From Chloroflexota bacterium (GTDB taxonomy: Bacteria; Chloroflexota; UBA11872): a stretch of DNA of 64,000 nt. The translations under genes were made by a program, and so were the position numbers. The first letter of the stretch is position 1. Each line of letters starts with the position of its first letter. The notes under the pieces were generated by a model, which was not told where the DNA came from, ran no database searches, and saw nothing but the letters and a program-made list of their open reading frames with translations. Location: positions 62,001 to 126,000 of the forward strand of contig JAJDZU010000006.1 of the NCBI GenBank assembly GCA_022824495.1, read 5' to 3'. Positions 42,213 through 51,767 of this stretch are shown in pieces.

Positions 42213-42269
42213 TTGACACGCTAGATAGGGGATGTCAACATTCTCCTCCACCTACATGTAGTATGTAGG
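42213..42269 (+). promoter_or_regulatory. Promoter/operator region with two inverted repeats
   Basis: TTGACA (42213-42218) is repeated in inverse as TGTCAA at 42233-42238 (14-base spacer) and resembles a -35, with CAACAT as a poor -10 at 17 bases. CCTACAT-GTAGT-ATGTAGG (42251-42269) is a perfect 7-bp inverted repeat. They lie 26-80 bases upstream of the small gene before nrdJ and may bind a regulator. The second repeat does not match the NrdR box consensus well. Confidence 0.4.
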
Positions 42270-42339
42270 CCCATTAGTCGCCTTAGCCGCCGGTTTGCTG
42301 ACCTTTGCGACTAGCGGCGGTGGGGTGGGGCGAACCGGA

Positions 42340-42696
42340 ATGGGAGATGTAGCGGTGATCAGACTGCTCGGCGAACTGCACCGCACGCGCGACGGGCGGC
42401 AATTCGCCATAGATTTCGCGCAAGTCATCCCATCCACCGGCGCGTACGACCTGGTGCTCTTCGGTCTGCGGCATGCGGAAACGGAGTTTTCGATGGGTGT
42501 GGCCTTCCCCCAGGACTCGGCGAGCACCTGGGGCGCCCACGAAGCGCTGGTCAGAGAAGGCCTGGGACAGATTCGTACCGAACTTGAGCGTGGTAATACT
42601 GAGGATGGATCTCTGGTTGAGATCCCTTCCGCCACGTGGGGAGGGTGGCGACCGAGTTACAGGTTCTCGGTTCCATCAAAGACGCGCTATGCCTAG
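42340..42696 (+). CDS. Small hypothetical protein overlapping nrdJ
   Basis: A 118-residue protein from ATG 42340 (GDVAVIRLLGELHRTRDG...); a TTG at 42295 would add 15 residues. Its stop lies 8 bases inside nrdJ, so the two are likely coupled. The alternating hydrophobic beta-strand-like pattern (AYDLVLFGLRHA, EFSMGVAF) suggests a small beta-rich domain. I do not recognise the family. Position suggests a role linked with ribonucleotide reductase, but this is only inferred. Confidence 0.5.
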   Translation: MGDVAVIRLLGELHRTRDGRQFAIDFAQVIPSTGAYDLVLFGLRHAETEFSMGVAFPQDSASTWGAHEALVREGLGQIRTELERGNTEDGSLVEIPSATWGGWRPSYRFSVPSKTRYA

Positions 42697-45298
42697 CGGA
42701 GGCACAACGTATCCGGACCTTTCCGACAACGCGCTGGCCGTGCTGCGCAAGCGCTATTTCCTGAAGGACCGCATCGACCACCCCATCGAAGACACGAACG
42801 AGTTCTTCGACCGAGTCGTGCGCGGCGTGGTGGACGTGGAACGCGAGCGCGGTTGGGTGGACGCAGAGGGCCACGCCGAGATCGTGGACTCGATGTACGA
42901 CCTGCTGCGCGGGCTGCGCTTCGTGCCCAACAGCCCCTGCCTGATGAACGCCGGCAAGCCGCAGGGCTACGCGCAGATGGCGGCCTGCTTTGTGCTGCCC
43001 ATCGACGACGACCTGCTGAGCATCAAGACCACCGACATGCACGCGGCCATCATTCACCAGAGCGGCGGCGGCACCGGGTTCAACTTTTCACGTATCCGTC
43101 CGCGCGGCGACTTCGTGCGTAGCTCTGGCGGCGTGGCCAGCGGCCCGATCAGCTTCATGTCGATGATCGATTACTCCTGCGGCGAGATTAAGCAGGGCGG
43201 CACCCGCCGCGGCGCCAACATGGGCATCCTCAACGTCGATCACCCGGACATCCTCGACTTCATCGAATGCAAGACCGAGGACGGGCGCATCGCCAACTTC
43301 AACATCTCCGTCGGCATCACCGACGCCTTCATGCAGGCCGTGCGGGACGACACCGACTACGACCTGGTGAACCCGCGCACCCAAGAGGTCACGAAGCGCC
43401 TGCGCGCCCGCGACGTCTGGGAGCGCCTGGTCGACGGCGCCTGGCTGAACGGCGAACCGGGCATGATTTTCCTGGACCGCCTGGAACGCACGAACCCGAC
43501 GCCGGACGTGGCGCTGCAGGACACCACCAATCCCTGCGGCGAGCAGCCGCTGCTGCCGTACGAGGCCTGCGTGCTCGGCAGCCTGAATCTCAACTGGCAC
43601 CTCACCGACGACCGCACGCGCATCGACTGGAAGGCGCTGCGGCGTGACGTGCACCTGTCCGTGCGCTTCCTGGACGACATGGTCGAAGCCTCCAATTTCC
43701 CGTTGGAGGAAATCGACGCCATCGTCAAGCACGGCAACCGCCGGGTTGGGCTGGGCGTGATGGGCTGGGCCGACGTGCTGTTCCACCTGGGCCTGCCGTA
43801 CGACAGCCCCGAGGCCGAGGCGCTGGCCAGCGACGTGATGCAGTTCATCAACGACGAAGGCCGTCGCGCCTCCGAGGAACTGGCGGCCGCGCGCGGCGCG
43901 TTCCCCAACTTCATCAACTCGGCCTGGGACCGAAAGGGCCACGGCGAGCGGCGCAACGCCACCGTCACCACCATCGCGCCCACCGGCACGATCAGCATGA
44001 TCGCCGACGCCTCCAGCGGCATTGAACCGCTCTTTGCGCTGATCTTCTGGAAGAACGTGATGCGCGACAGCGACGACAACGCCGCCACCACGCTGCGCTA
44101 TGTGAACCCGATTTTCGAGACCTACGCGCGGCGCCGAGGATTCTTCAGCGAAGAGCTGGTGGACGCCATCGAGTCCAACCACGGCAGCCTGCGGATCACC
44201 GACGAGACGCCGGATGAAGCTCGACAGGTGCTGGAGGGCGTGCCCGAGTCGGCCCGCCGCATCTTCGTGACCGCCCACGACGTCTCGCCCGAATGGCACA
44301 TCCGCATCCAGAGCGCCTTCCAGGCGCACACCGAGAACGCGGTGTCCAAGACGATCAACTTCCCGCACGAAGCCACGCGCGAGGACGTGGAGCGCGGCTA
44401 CTGGCGGGCCTACGAACTGGGCTGCAAGGGCGTGACCGTCTACCGCGACGGCAGCCGCGACTACCAGGTGCTGACGACCAGCGACTCCGGCGACAAGACG
44501 CGCCGTGACGAGACCGACGAGCCGCAGGCCGCCGAGGCCACGGCGCCCGCTGAAGAGGTTCCCGCGCCTGTGGCGGCTACCCCGGTCAACGGCCACAGCA
44601 ACGGCCATGCGCCCAAGCTGACGCCGACGCCGGCAGCGAACGGCGCCTCGGACGAGCACGCCGACCGCACGCCGCTGCCGATCGTGGCCGCGGTCGAGCG
44701 CGAGCGGCCCGACCAGATTCACGGCACCACGACTCGTATCCGCACGGGCTGCGGTCCGCTGTTCGTCACGATCAACGACGACGAGCGCGGGCTCCCGTTC
44801 GAGACCTTCGCCACCCTGGGCAAGGCCGGCGGCTGCGCCGCGGCGCAAACCGAGGCCATCGGCCGGCTGGCATCGCTGGCGCTGCGCTCGGGCGTGCCGG
44901 TCGCAGAGGTGCAAAAGACCCTGCGGGGGATCACCTGCCACCGGCCCGCCGGGTTCGGCCCCGAACGCGTGCTCTCCTGCGGCGACGGCATCGCCCAGGC
45001 GATGGCCAAGCAGATCGACGTCGAGAACGGTGACTTCGTCCCCATGGTGGACCTGCAGGGCGAGGGCACGTATACGTCCGATCCGGCCGACCAGCCGGCC
45101 GCGACGGTCGCGACGGCGCCTCCCCAGAGCGCGCCGACCTTCGGTAGCGGTTCAGCGCCGGCAGCCGAGACCTACGTTGAGGCCGCCGCGCGCGACCAGG
45201 GCTTCGTGGGCGCCTGCCCGTCCTGCGGCGGCAGCCAGCTCCACTACGCCGAAGGCTGCATGAAGTGCGTCTCCTGCGGCTACAGCGACTGCGGCTAA
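42689..45298 (+). CDS. nrdJ: Adenosylcobalamin-dependent (class II) ribonucleoside-diphosphate reductase
   Basis: An 869-residue enzyme that makes deoxyribonucleotides with vitamin B12. The ACFVL Cys (near 98), NPCGEQPLL (near 281-289, radical Cys and Glu) and [10 protein letters not shown] are catalytic motifs of class II enzymes. A Pro/Ala-rich linker (about 600-690) leads to a TSCPD domain ([15 protein letters not shown]...), and the C-terminus has CPSCGG...CMKCVSCG, a zinc/thioredoxin-like redox tail. ATG 42689 overlaps the preceding small gene. Length matches NrdJ with TSCPD. Oxygen-independent activity suits variable oxygen. Confidence 0.93.
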   Translation: MPSGGTTYPDLSDNALAVLRKRYFLKDRIDHPIEDTNEFFDRVVRGVVDVERERGWVDAEGHAEIVDSMYDLLRGLRFVPNSPCLMNAGKPQGYAQMAACFVLPIDDDLLSIKTTDMHAAIIHQSGGGTGFNFSRIRPRGDFVRSSGGVASGPISFMSMIDYSCGEIKQGGTRRGANMGILNVDHPDILDFIECKTEDGRIANFNISVGITDAFMQAVRDDTDYDLVNPRTQEVTKRLRARDVWERLVDGAWLNGEPGMIFLDRLERTNPTPDVALQDTTNPCGEQPLLPYEACVLGSLNLNWHLTDDRTRIDWKALRRDVHLSVRFLDDMVEASNFPLEEIDAIVKHGNRRVGLGVMGWADVLFHLGLPYDSPEAEALASDVMQFINDEGRRASEELAAARGAFPNFINSAWDRKGHGERRNATVTTIAPTGTISMIADASSGIEPLFALIFWKNVMRDSDDNAATTLRYVNPIFETYARRRGFFSEELVDAIESNHGSLRITDETPDEARQVLEGVPESARRIFVTAHDVSPEWHIRIQSAFQAHTENAVSKTINFPHEATREDVERGYWRAYELGCKGVTVYRDGSRDYQVLTTSDSGDKTRRDETDEPQAAEATAPAEEVPAPVAATPVNGHSNGHAPKLTPTPAANGASDEHADRTPLPIVAAVERERPDQIHGTTTRIRTGCGPLFVTINDDERGLPFETFATLGKAGGCAAAQTEAIGRLASLALRSGVPVAEVQKTLRGITCHRPAGFGPERVLSCGDGIAQAMAKQIDVENGDFVPMVDLQGEGTYTSDPADQPAATVATAPPQSAPTFGSGSAPAAETYVEAAARDQGFVGACPSCGGSQLHYAEGCMKCVSCGYSDCG

Positions 45299-45359
45299 GC
45301 CCTAGTCTGCCGACATCGACTGGCCGGCTTGGCTACCGAGTGCCTGTGAGAAAGAGGCG

Positions 45360-46493
45360 CTAGGAACCGGCAGCCCTTGTTGCAGTTGAGCCTGACCTTC
45401 GCTCGTCAATAAGCAGGCGCAGGCTCGCTTCGCTCCAGTAGAGATCGCCGACGATCGCGCCTCGATCCAGCAGTACGGACATCGTGGCGCGGTCGCCGTG
45501 ATGGGCTGCCGTTTCAAGCGGTGTGTTGTCGAGATTGTCCTTGGCCTCGATGTCGGCGCCGAGGTCCAAGAGCACCTGGACTAGAGCTGCATTGCCCTTA
45601 CCCGCGGCGCTGTGTAGCGGGGTATCGCCCAGACCGTCGTAGGCGCCAATGTCGGCGCCATATTCCACCAACATCCGGACAGCTTCCGAATTGCCCTCGT
45701 CTACAGCTATATGCAGCGGCGAATCGCCGAAGTCGCCTCTAGCCTCAAAATCCGCGCCGTGCTCCAGCAGCACAGCAACGACGGCTGAATCGCCACCCTC
45801 GATCGCATTGTGCAGCGGGGTATCGCCGAAGCCGTCCCTCGACTCAATATCGGCGCCCATGTCCAGCAGAGCTTTGAACATGGCTATCCTGGTCTCACGT
45901 ACTGCCGTATGCAGCGGTGAACGACCCAAGTCGTCCTTCGCCTCGATATCGGCACCGTGCTCTAGCAAGGCTTCAGCCATGGCTTGGTCGCCATTCTCGA
46001 CCGCCTCGTGCAGCGGAGTGTCTCCGAATTCATCCTTGGACTGGATGTCGGCACCGTACTTAAGCAATGTCGCGACGACGGCTACCTCGTTTTCGAACGA
46101 TGCGGCCAAATGCAGCGGTGTGTTGCCGAAGTCGTCCCTGGCCTCTAAGTCCGCACCGTAGGCCAAAAGAGCTGCGACCACGGCTGGATCCCAATTCAAC
46201 GCCGCCGCCAGATGCAGCGGCGTCCAGCCGTCTTCATCCGTCGCCCCGATGTCGAATCCGCAGTCCATAGACGCATGGACAAGGGGCACAGTCGCATAGG
46301 CCCAGAACTCTGGTGTCGTCCAGGCCTCCCGAATTTCGCCGAGTGACTCCGGCAGGACAGGGCACGCCGCCGGTGTGCGCGACTGCGCTGGCTCTGAGGC
46401 GCCGCCGCACGCGGCCAGCCCTATGGCAACGAAGATGAGCAGCCCGAGCCACACCGCCGGTTGAACGGCGCCCGGCCTAGTTCCCCGCTGCAT
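45360..46493 (-). CDS. Ankyrin-repeat lipoprotein A
   Basis: A 377-residue exported protein. A signal peptide ends in lipobox GLAAC (near residue 27), followed by a short module with two cysteines (ACPVLPE... and MDCGFDIGA) containing PEFWAYAT, then about eight ankyrin repeats (G-TPLHLAA-...-ALL--GADIEA). Ankyrin repeats bind proteins. Outer surface-anchored ankyrin lipoproteins are unusual in free-living bacteria and known in host- or sponge-associated ones. It begins at ATG 46493, overlapping paralog B by 17 bases, so the pair is cotranscribed (B first). Confidence 0.82.
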   Translation of the reverse strand: MQRGTRPGAVQPAVWLGLLIFVAIGLAACGGASEPAQSRTPAACPVLPESLGEIREAWTTPEFWAYATVPLVHASMDCGFDIGATDEDGWTPLHLAAALNWDPAVVAALLAYGADLEARDDFGNTPLHLAASFENEVAVVATLLKYGADIQSKDEFGDTPLHEAVENGDQAMAEALLEHGADIEAKDDLGRSPLHTAVRETRIAMFKALLDMGADIESRDGFGDTPLHNAIEGGDSAVVAVLLEHGADFEARGDFGDSPLHIAVDEGNSEAVRMLVEYGADIGAYDGLGDTPLHSAAGKGNAALVQVLLDLGADIEAKDNLDNTPLETAAHHGDRATMSVLLDRGAIVGDLYWSEASLRLLIDERRSGSTATRAAGS

Positions 46494-47880
46494 GGTCCCG
46501 CAGCACGCGAGCGGTGGCTGCGTTGTTGGCAGCAATCGCAAGATCAAGCGGCGTGTCGCCGTTGTTGTCTTTGGCCTCGAGATTCGCGCCATGTTCCAGG
46601 AGAAGCGTGACGACGGCCGTGCTCCCAATTTCGGCCGCCACATGTAAGGGTGTTAAACCGTCGTCGGTCTGCGATTCCAGTTTGGCGCCGGCGTCCAGCA
46701 AGAGCTTCGAGAAAACGGGATCCTCCAGCTCAGCCGCACCATGCAAGGGTGTCAAGCCACCTTCGGTCTGGGCCTCGAGGTTTGCGCCGCGCTCGATCAG
46801 CAGTTTGATCAGTCTTGGATCGGCATCAAACACAAGCGCTGTATGCAGAGGTGTGAACTGGCCGGCTGTTTGAGCCTCCAGATTCGCACCGCGATCCAGC
46901 AGCGCGGCGACTACGGCCGTTTCGTTATTGAACGTCACACCCCAATGAAGAGGGGTTATACCGTCGGCGGCTTGCGCTTCCATGTCGATGCCGAGATCCA
47001 GCAGGGCCTCGACCATGGCGGGCTTCGGGTGAAAGCCTGCTGCCCAGTGCTGTGCCGTGAACCCGTGATCACTGCGCGCCTCCAGGTCGGCCCCCAAGCG
47101 ATGCAGTACCGCCACCATGATCGGCAACTCGCCTGCGGCCGCCGCTAACAGTAGCGGGGTCAAGCTGCGATCGTCCCGAGCTTCCAGGTCAGCACCGCGC
47201 TCCACCAGCAAGGAAAGTGAATCTGGCTGGCCCCCATAGAGCGCCGCTGTGTGCAGCGGTGTCCAGTCACCAGAACTCCGCGCGTTCGGGTCAGCTCCGT
47301 GGTCAATGAGGATCGCCAGCACTCTCGGTTCAGGATTGCTAAGCGCTGCCACATGGAGAGGAGTCAATCCGGGTCTCGACTTTGAGTTGACGTTGGCACC
47401 GAACTCGAGCAGGGCGTCAACGACGGCCGGCTCGGTGCTGAATCCGGCCGCGTGATGCAACGGGGTCAGGCCTCTACTGTCCGTTGCGCTGACGCTTGCG
47501 CCGCAGTCCAACGCGGCTTGCACGTCGGCAAGCGTCGCTTCGACCCAGAACTCCTTGCTCAGCCAGCGGGCCTCGTCCACTGGCTCGGCACACGATCCGG
47601 CCGTGGACTCCTGACGTGCCGGGGGCTCAGGGGTTGCGGGTGCCGCCGTCGATGGAGTTGCTGTGGCTTCGCGGCGCGGCTCAGGGGTTGAAACTGTTGA
47701 AGTCGAGGGTGTGGCCGGCGCCGCCGCTTGCGCTGGCGTGGCCGCTGCGATTGCCGTCTGAGCGGGCGCCGGCTCCGGCACCGACGTGCCGTCACAGGCG
47801 GCCAGCGCGAATGTCAACAGGGCCGGCAGCAGCAGTCGCCAGGACGCCGCGCGAAGCCTCGTCTGTCGCAGTCCTGGCAT
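46477..47880 (-). CDS. Ankyrin-repeat lipoprotein B
   Basis: A 467-residue exported lipoprotein with the lipobox ALAAC near residue 28, a long Ala/Thr/Pro-rich linker (about 35-95), and the same two-cysteine module as lipoprotein A (SCAEPVDE, KEFWVEAT, LDCGASVSA), then about nine ankyrin repeats with nearly constant G-TPLH--A. The linker probably spans the cell envelope. The Cys pair may form a disulfide. ATG 47880 is the start before the signal; the frame extends further without signal-like features. Confidence 0.82.
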   Translation of the reverse strand: MPGLRQTRLRAASWRLLLPALLTFALAACDGTSVPEPAPAQTAIAAATPAQAAAPATPSTSTVSTPEPRREATATPSTAAPATPEPPARQESTAGSCAEPVDEARWLSKEFWVEATLADVQAALDCGASVSATDSRGLTPLHHAAGFSTEPAVVDALLEFGANVNSKSRPGLTPLHVAALSNPEPRVLAILIDHGADPNARSSGDWTPLHTAALYGGQPDSLSLLVERGADLEARDDRSLTPLLLAAAAGELPIMVAVLHRLGADLEARSDHGFTAQHWAAGFHPKPAMVEALLDLGIDMEAQAADGITPLHWGVTFNNETAVVAALLDRGANLEAQTAGQFTPLHTALVFDADPRLIKLLIERGANLEAQTEGGLTPLHGAAELEDPVFSKLLLDAGAKLESQTDDGLTPLHVAAEIGSTAVVTLLLEHGANLEAKDNNGDTPLDLAIAANNAATARVLRDHAAGN

Positions 47881-48006
47881 TCCCACTCGTCGGCCGATCG
47901 TCGACTCTCGCTGCGTGGCAAGCAGTCTAGGGTGAGCGAGTCCTATAGCCGCGCGGCAGTCGGTGTCTTCAGTGCGTGGCACACGAGCCGCGGGACAGAT
48001 TGCCGC

Positions 48007-48819
48007 CTACAGCCCCTCGGCCAGCCAGGCGATGAAGTCGCGGCGGGGGGCGGGGTGTTTGAGGAGTTGGATGCCGTGGCCGGGGGTGTCGTAGATGGAG
48101 ACCTGGCGGGGTTCGGCGGTGCGGCTGTAGAGGGCTTGCGACTGGAGGGATTCTTCGCGGTTTGACTGGAAGAGCACGCCGCGGGGCTGGAAGTTGGGGA
48201 TGTTCTCGCCCATCAGCAGGCGACCGGGTTCGAAGCGTCCGCTGACGGCCACCACCCGTCGAACCTGGGGCACCACGGCGGATGCGATCCAGGCCGTGTT
48301 GGCCCCCACACTGGCGCCGCCGACGCCGATGTGCTCCGGGTCGATGTCGCCGTGGGCCGTGAGCCAGGCGACGGCGGCGGCCACGTCGGTCGGCCAGTCG
48401 TCCAGCGTGTTGGCCCTGTCCGTCTCGAAGTCGTAGCCGCCGTCGGCGCGGACGCGGCGCACGCTCTCGCCGTGGGCGCGCGCGTCCGGCGCCAGGACCG
48501 CCAGGCCGGCGGCCAACAGATGCGGCGTCATCTCGTCCCACTGGGCGCGCGTGCCCTGGTACTGATGCATCAGCACGGCCGCGGGCCAGGGCGGCGCTAT
48601 GTCGGGTGGCGTGAAGGTGGCGACGACCTGGATGCCGTCAGCGGTGCGGTAGGTGACGTTGCCGCGATCGGCGTCGGCGAACGGCAGCGGCGGCGGGGCC
48701 GGCGGGTCGGCGCAGGCGGCCAGGGCGCCGGCGCCCAGCGCCAGGCCAGCGGCCAGCACGGTTCGGCGCCTCAGGGGACGTCGCAGGTTGGGTTGGTGGC
48801 GGTGATCATCTCCTTGCAT
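48007..48819 (-). CDS. Exported alpha/beta hydrolase (dienelactone hydrolase-like)
   Basis: A 270-residue lipoprotein hydrolase. The N-terminus is a Tat-type signal (PLRRRTVLAAGLALGAGALAAC) with lipobox Cys near 37. The alpha/beta hydrolase core shows VLMHQYQGTRAQWDEM, nucleophile elbow GGASVGAN (Ser near 164) and a histidine in DTPGHGIQLL near 242. Likely hydrolyses an ester or lactone outside the membrane. It starts at ATG 48819; longer frames upstream lack signal-like features. Confidence 0.82.
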   Translation of the reverse strand: MQGDDHRHQPNLRRPLRRRTVLAAGLALGAGALAACADPPAPPPLPFADADRGNVTYRTADGIQVVATFTPPDIAPPWPAAVLMHQYQGTRAQWDEMTPHLLAAGLAVLAPDARAHGESVRRVRADGGYDFETDRANTLDDWPTDVAAAVAWLTAHGDIDPEHIGVGGASVGANTAWIASAVVPQVRRVVAVSGRFEPGRLLMGENIPNFQPRGVLFQSNREESLQSQALYSRTAEPRQVSIYDTPGHGIQLLKHPAPRRDFIAWLAEGL

Positions 48820-48907
48820 CGTAAGCGCCGCCGCGGACCGGGACACGAAAAGCCCGAGGTGACGTACGGTGCGGCTGGAGATTGGCGGCCGGAAACGGAG
48901 GGATGGC

Positions 48908-49810
48908 ATGCGGCTGGCGTTGTCTGGGCTGCTGTTTGACCACGTGCCCGCTGCCGAGTTCGCCGCCGCGGCGCGGGAGATCGGATACGCCAGCGTGGAG
49001 CTCCGCGGCACGCGTCACCAGTTGCCGCCCGATGCGGATGCCGCGCGGCTTGATCTGCTCAGGGAACTCTTCGAGGGGCTGGAGATCGCGAACATCGCCT
49101 CGCACGCCGGCAACTTTGCGCTGCTCGACGAGGCCGACGCGCTGGCCGCGCGCGAGACGGCGCACCGATTTCTGACGTGGGCCGCCGTGCTGGGGGCTCG
49201 CAGCGTGCGGGTCTGGCCGGGCTGGGTGGCGGCGCCGGAAGCGGAGCCGGAACACTGGGAGCGAGCGGCGCGTCACCTGCGCTGGTGCGCCGACGCGGCA
49301 GCTGACCTGGGCGTGATGGTGGCGATCGAGATGCACCACGGCTCGCTGGCCGAATCGGCGGAGGGCGCCAGCCGGCTGCTGGACGAGGTGGATCGACCTT
49401 CCGTAGGCCTGATTCTCGATCCGGCCAACCTGATGCAGACGCCGACGCCGTTCGGGCCGCGCTGCGTGGGGGCGGTGTGGGACCGGCTGCTGCACGTGCA
49501 CGTCAAGGATCACTCCATCGTCGGCTCCACCGAGTTGGGCGCCTACCCGTATCGCCTCTACCTCGAGCACATCGGCTCCTGGATCGAGCGCATGGAGCCG
49601 CCGCGCCGCCGGCTGGGTCCCGGCTGGTTTGCCAAGCGGGCGCTGGGCGAAGGCCACGTGCCCTGGCCGTCGATCCTGGCGGAGTTGAAGCGGCGCGGAT
49701 ATAGCGGACACCTGATCGTGGAGTCGGAAGTCGGGCCCGGCGTGCCCACGGGGCGTACGCTGGCCGAGCGTGAGTTCGAGACGCTGAGCCGCTGGATCGA
49801 GGCACTGTGA
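48908..49810 (+). CDS. Sugar phosphate isomerase/epimerase (AP endonuclease 2-type TIM barrel)
   Basis: A 300-residue xylose-isomerase-like TIM barrel. MRLALSGLLFDHVPAAEFAAAAREIGYASVELR opens the barrel; EMHHG near residue 140 and GLILDPAN near 172 with HVHVKDHS near 200 carry metal/catalytic His, Asp and Glu residues. Family members isomerise or epimerise sugars, inositol derivatives or hydroxypyruvate. It overlaps the next gene's GTG by four bases (GTGA), so it is in one operon with the double acetyltransferase. Confidence 0.83.
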   Translation: MRLALSGLLFDHVPAAEFAAAAREIGYASVELRGTRHQLPPDADAARLDLLRELFEGLEIANIASHAGNFALLDEADALAARETAHRFLTWAAVLGARSVRVWPGWVAAPEAEPEHWERAARHLRWCADAAADLGVMVAIEMHHGSLAESAEGASRLLDEVDRPSVGLILDPANLMQTPTPFGPRCVGAVWDRLLHVHVKDHSIVGSTELGAYPYRLYLEHIGSWIERMEPPRRRLGPGWFAKRALGEGHVPWPSILAELKRRGYSGHLIVESEVGPGVPTGRTLAEREFETLSRWIEAL

Positions 49811-50751
49811 CGGACCTGGAGATGCGGCCGCTGCGGGCCGCAGATCTGGCCGAGGCGGCGGCGTTGTGCCGGCGAGAGATCGCCTATCTGCCGTTCTCGG
49901 AGGCCATTCTCAAGGACCGCATCCTCGACGACCCCGATTTCGACCCCGAGTTGAATCCGACGATCTGGCAAGGCGACCGCCTGGTCGGCCTGGCCTGCGG
50001 GGCGCCGCCGAGCGAGGAGTTGCAGACGGCCGGCGGCGTGAAGCTGTTTGCGGTTGCGAGCGATTTGCGCCGCCAGGGCATCGCGACCCGGATGTTCGAT
50101 CACATCGAGGACCGGCTGGCCGGCCTGGGGGCCGGCGAGTCGGTGGCGATCATCGCCGGCAACAACCGCTTCATGCAGGGCCTGGACCTGCGCTATACCG
50201 AAGCGCTCTGCTTCCTGGAGGCGCGGGGCTATGAGCGCGCCGGCGACGGCATGGACATGGACGTGGACCTGCGCAGCACGCCGCTGGACACCGCCGAGAC
50301 AGAAGAGGAGCTAGAGCGAGACCACGGCCTGCGGGTGCGGCGGGTGACGATGGACGACTTCCAGAAGGCGTGGGACTACGTGGCGCGCGAGTTCGAGTAC
50401 CCGAGCGCCCTGGCCACGGCCCCGGTCGGGCGGCGCTGGGCCTACCTGGCAACTTCCGGCCTGAAGCTGGACCCGCCCACGCTGTGGATGGCCGAGAAGG
50501 ACGGCGAGTTCTGCGGCTTCGCGGTGACCGACGTGGCCGCGCCGGAACGCCTGGGCCCGATGGGCGTCTCGCCGGAAGTCCGCCAGCTAGGGGTGGGCAC
50601 GGTCCTGCTCAAGCGGGCGCTTTCCGACCTGCGCGTGAGGGGCGTGGACATCGGGGTGATCTACGGCGCAGGCCCGTACGCCTTCTACGCCCGAACCGTG
50701 AACGCAACCATCAACGCCGTGTTCTGGCGCCTGCGCAAGCCGCTGCCCTAG
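49807..50751 (+). CDS. Tandem GNAT acetyltransferase
   Basis: A 314-residue protein with two GNAT folds. The first has FAVASDLRRQGIATRMF near residue 80, and the second VSPEVRQLGVGTVLL near 258; both are motif A acetyl-CoA-binding signatures. Two-domain GNATs include mycothiol synthase- and Eis-like enzymes. The start is GTG 49807 overlapping the isomerase stop. Substrate unknown, likely a small amine linked to the isomerase pathway. Confidence 0.8.
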   Translation: MTDLEMRPLRAADLAEAAALCRREIAYLPFSEAILKDRILDDPDFDPELNPTIWQGDRLVGLACGAPPSEELQTAGGVKLFAVASDLRRQGIATRMFDHIEDRLAGLGAGESVAIIAGNNRFMQGLDLRYTEALCFLEARGYERAGDGMDMDVDLRSTPLDTAETEEELERDHGLRVRRVTMDDFQKAWDYVAREFEYPSALATAPVGRRWAYLATSGLKLDPPTLWMAEKDGEFCGFAVTDVAAPERLGPMGVSPEVRQLGVGTVLLKRALSDLRVRGVDIGVIYGAGPYAFYARTVNATINAVFWRLRKPLP

Positions 50752-50765
50752 TCACCCTTCCGCAA

Positions 50766-50781
50766 TGTTTCACGTGAAACA
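50766..50781. promoter_or_regulatory. parS site (ParB binding), second copy
   Basis: TGTTTCACGTGAAACA, identical to the site at 4128; the palindrome extends to 22 bases (50763-50784). It lies directly before a likely promoter (TTGGGC at 50782-50787, TAGGCT at 50804-50809, 16-base spacer) of the aminotransferase gene, so ParB binding could affect transcription. Confidence 0.9.
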
Positions 50782-50809
50782 TTGGGCGCCAGACAGCCGG
50801 TGCTAGGCT
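50782..50809 (+). promoter_or_regulatory. Promoter for the class IV aminotransferase
   Basis: TTGGGC and TAGGCT with a 16-base spacer; transcription would start near 50816, 28 bases before ATG 50844. It abuts parS. Confidence 0.45.
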
Positions 50810-50843
50810 CCCTCGCGCGAGTCGCCGGTAGGGATTTCTTGAT

Positions 50844-51767
50844 ATGAGCGCGAGCGCCTGGGCTTATTCGAACGGTGAGATCGTCCCGCTGGAAGAGGCC
50901 CGCTACTGGCCGAACGACCTGGCGATCATCTACGGCGAGATCGTCTACGAGGCCACGCGCACGTTCGGCGGGCAGCCCTTCAAGCTGAAGGAGCACATCG
51001 ACCGGCTCTATCGGTCACTGGACTACTGCCGGCTGGATCCGGGCCTGACAGCCGAGGAGCTGACCGAGGTCACGCTGGAGGTCGTGGAGCGCAACCAGCC
51101 GGACCTGCCGGACGGCAGCGACACCTGGATCTTCCACAACATCACCCGCGGCTCGCACCCGCAGTTCCCGGGCGTGGGACGCGGCGACGCCGGGCCGTCG
51201 GTGCTGGTGTGGACGCACGAGCTGGGCTTTAAGTACTGGTACCGCGCCTACGAGGAAGGCGCGCACTGCGTGACGCCCTCGATCCGCCAGGTCAACATCT
51301 CCACGCAGGACCCGCGGATGAAGACGCGCAGCCGCATGTTCCTGGCGCTGGCGGAACAGGAAGTCAACGCCCTGGCCCCCGGCGCCTTCACGCTGCTGCT
51401 TGATACCGAGGGCCGCATTGCCGAGGCCACCGGTGCGAACTTCATGGTGGTCTCCGACGGCGCCATCCTGACCCCGCGCACCGGCACGGGGCTGGCCGGC
51501 GTTAGCCTCTCCACCGTCCGCGACCTGAGCCTGGACCTTGGCGTGGAGGTCCGCGAAGCCGACCTGACCCTCTACGACGTCTTCACCGCCGACGAGGCGT
51601 TCCTCAGCAGCACCCCCTACTGCCTGCTACCCGTCACCCGCGTCAACGGCACCCAGGTCGGCACCGGCCACCCCGGCGACCTCTTCGCACGCCTGATTGA
51701 CGCGTGGAGCGAAACGGTGGGCGTGAACATCATTGAGCAGGCGCGGAGGATTGGCGAGACGAACTGA
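50844..51767 (+). CDS. Class IV pyridoxal-phosphate aminotransferase (branched-chain type)
   Basis: A 307-residue fold-type IV enzyme. The PLP lysine lies in DPRMKTRSR near residue 155, and IAEATGANF near 196 holds the conserved Glu/Asn; GLAGVSLSTV follows. It resembles branched-chain aminotransferase or D-amino acid transaminase/aminodeoxychorismate lyase relatives, which cannot be separated by sight. ATG 50844 has AGGGA upstream. It is separate from the upstream acetyltransferase by 92 bases with parS and promoter. Confidence 0.83.
   Translation: MSASAWAYSNGEIVPLEEARYWPNDLAIIYGEIVYEATRTFGGQPFKLKEHIDRLYRSLDYCRLDPGLTAEELTEVTLEVVERNQPDLPDGSDTWIFHNITRGSHPQFPGVGRGDAGPSVLVWTHELGFKYWYRAYEEGAHCVTPSIRQVNISTQDPRMKTRSRMFLALAEQEVNALAPGAFTLLLDTEGRIAEATGANFMVVSDGAILTPRTGTGLAGVSLSTVRDLSLDLGVEVREADLTLYDVFTADEAFLSSTPYCLLPVTRVNGTQVGTGHPGDLFARLIDAWSETVGVNIIEQARRIGETN

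Noticed and set aside
42251-42269. NrdR box before nrdJ
   Set aside because: Spacing and bases do not fit the 16-base NrdR consensus; kept only as an unassigned operator candidate.
43088-44941. 617-codon minus frame opposite nrdJ
   Set aside because: Antisense to a well-conserved enzyme; GC-driven open frame.
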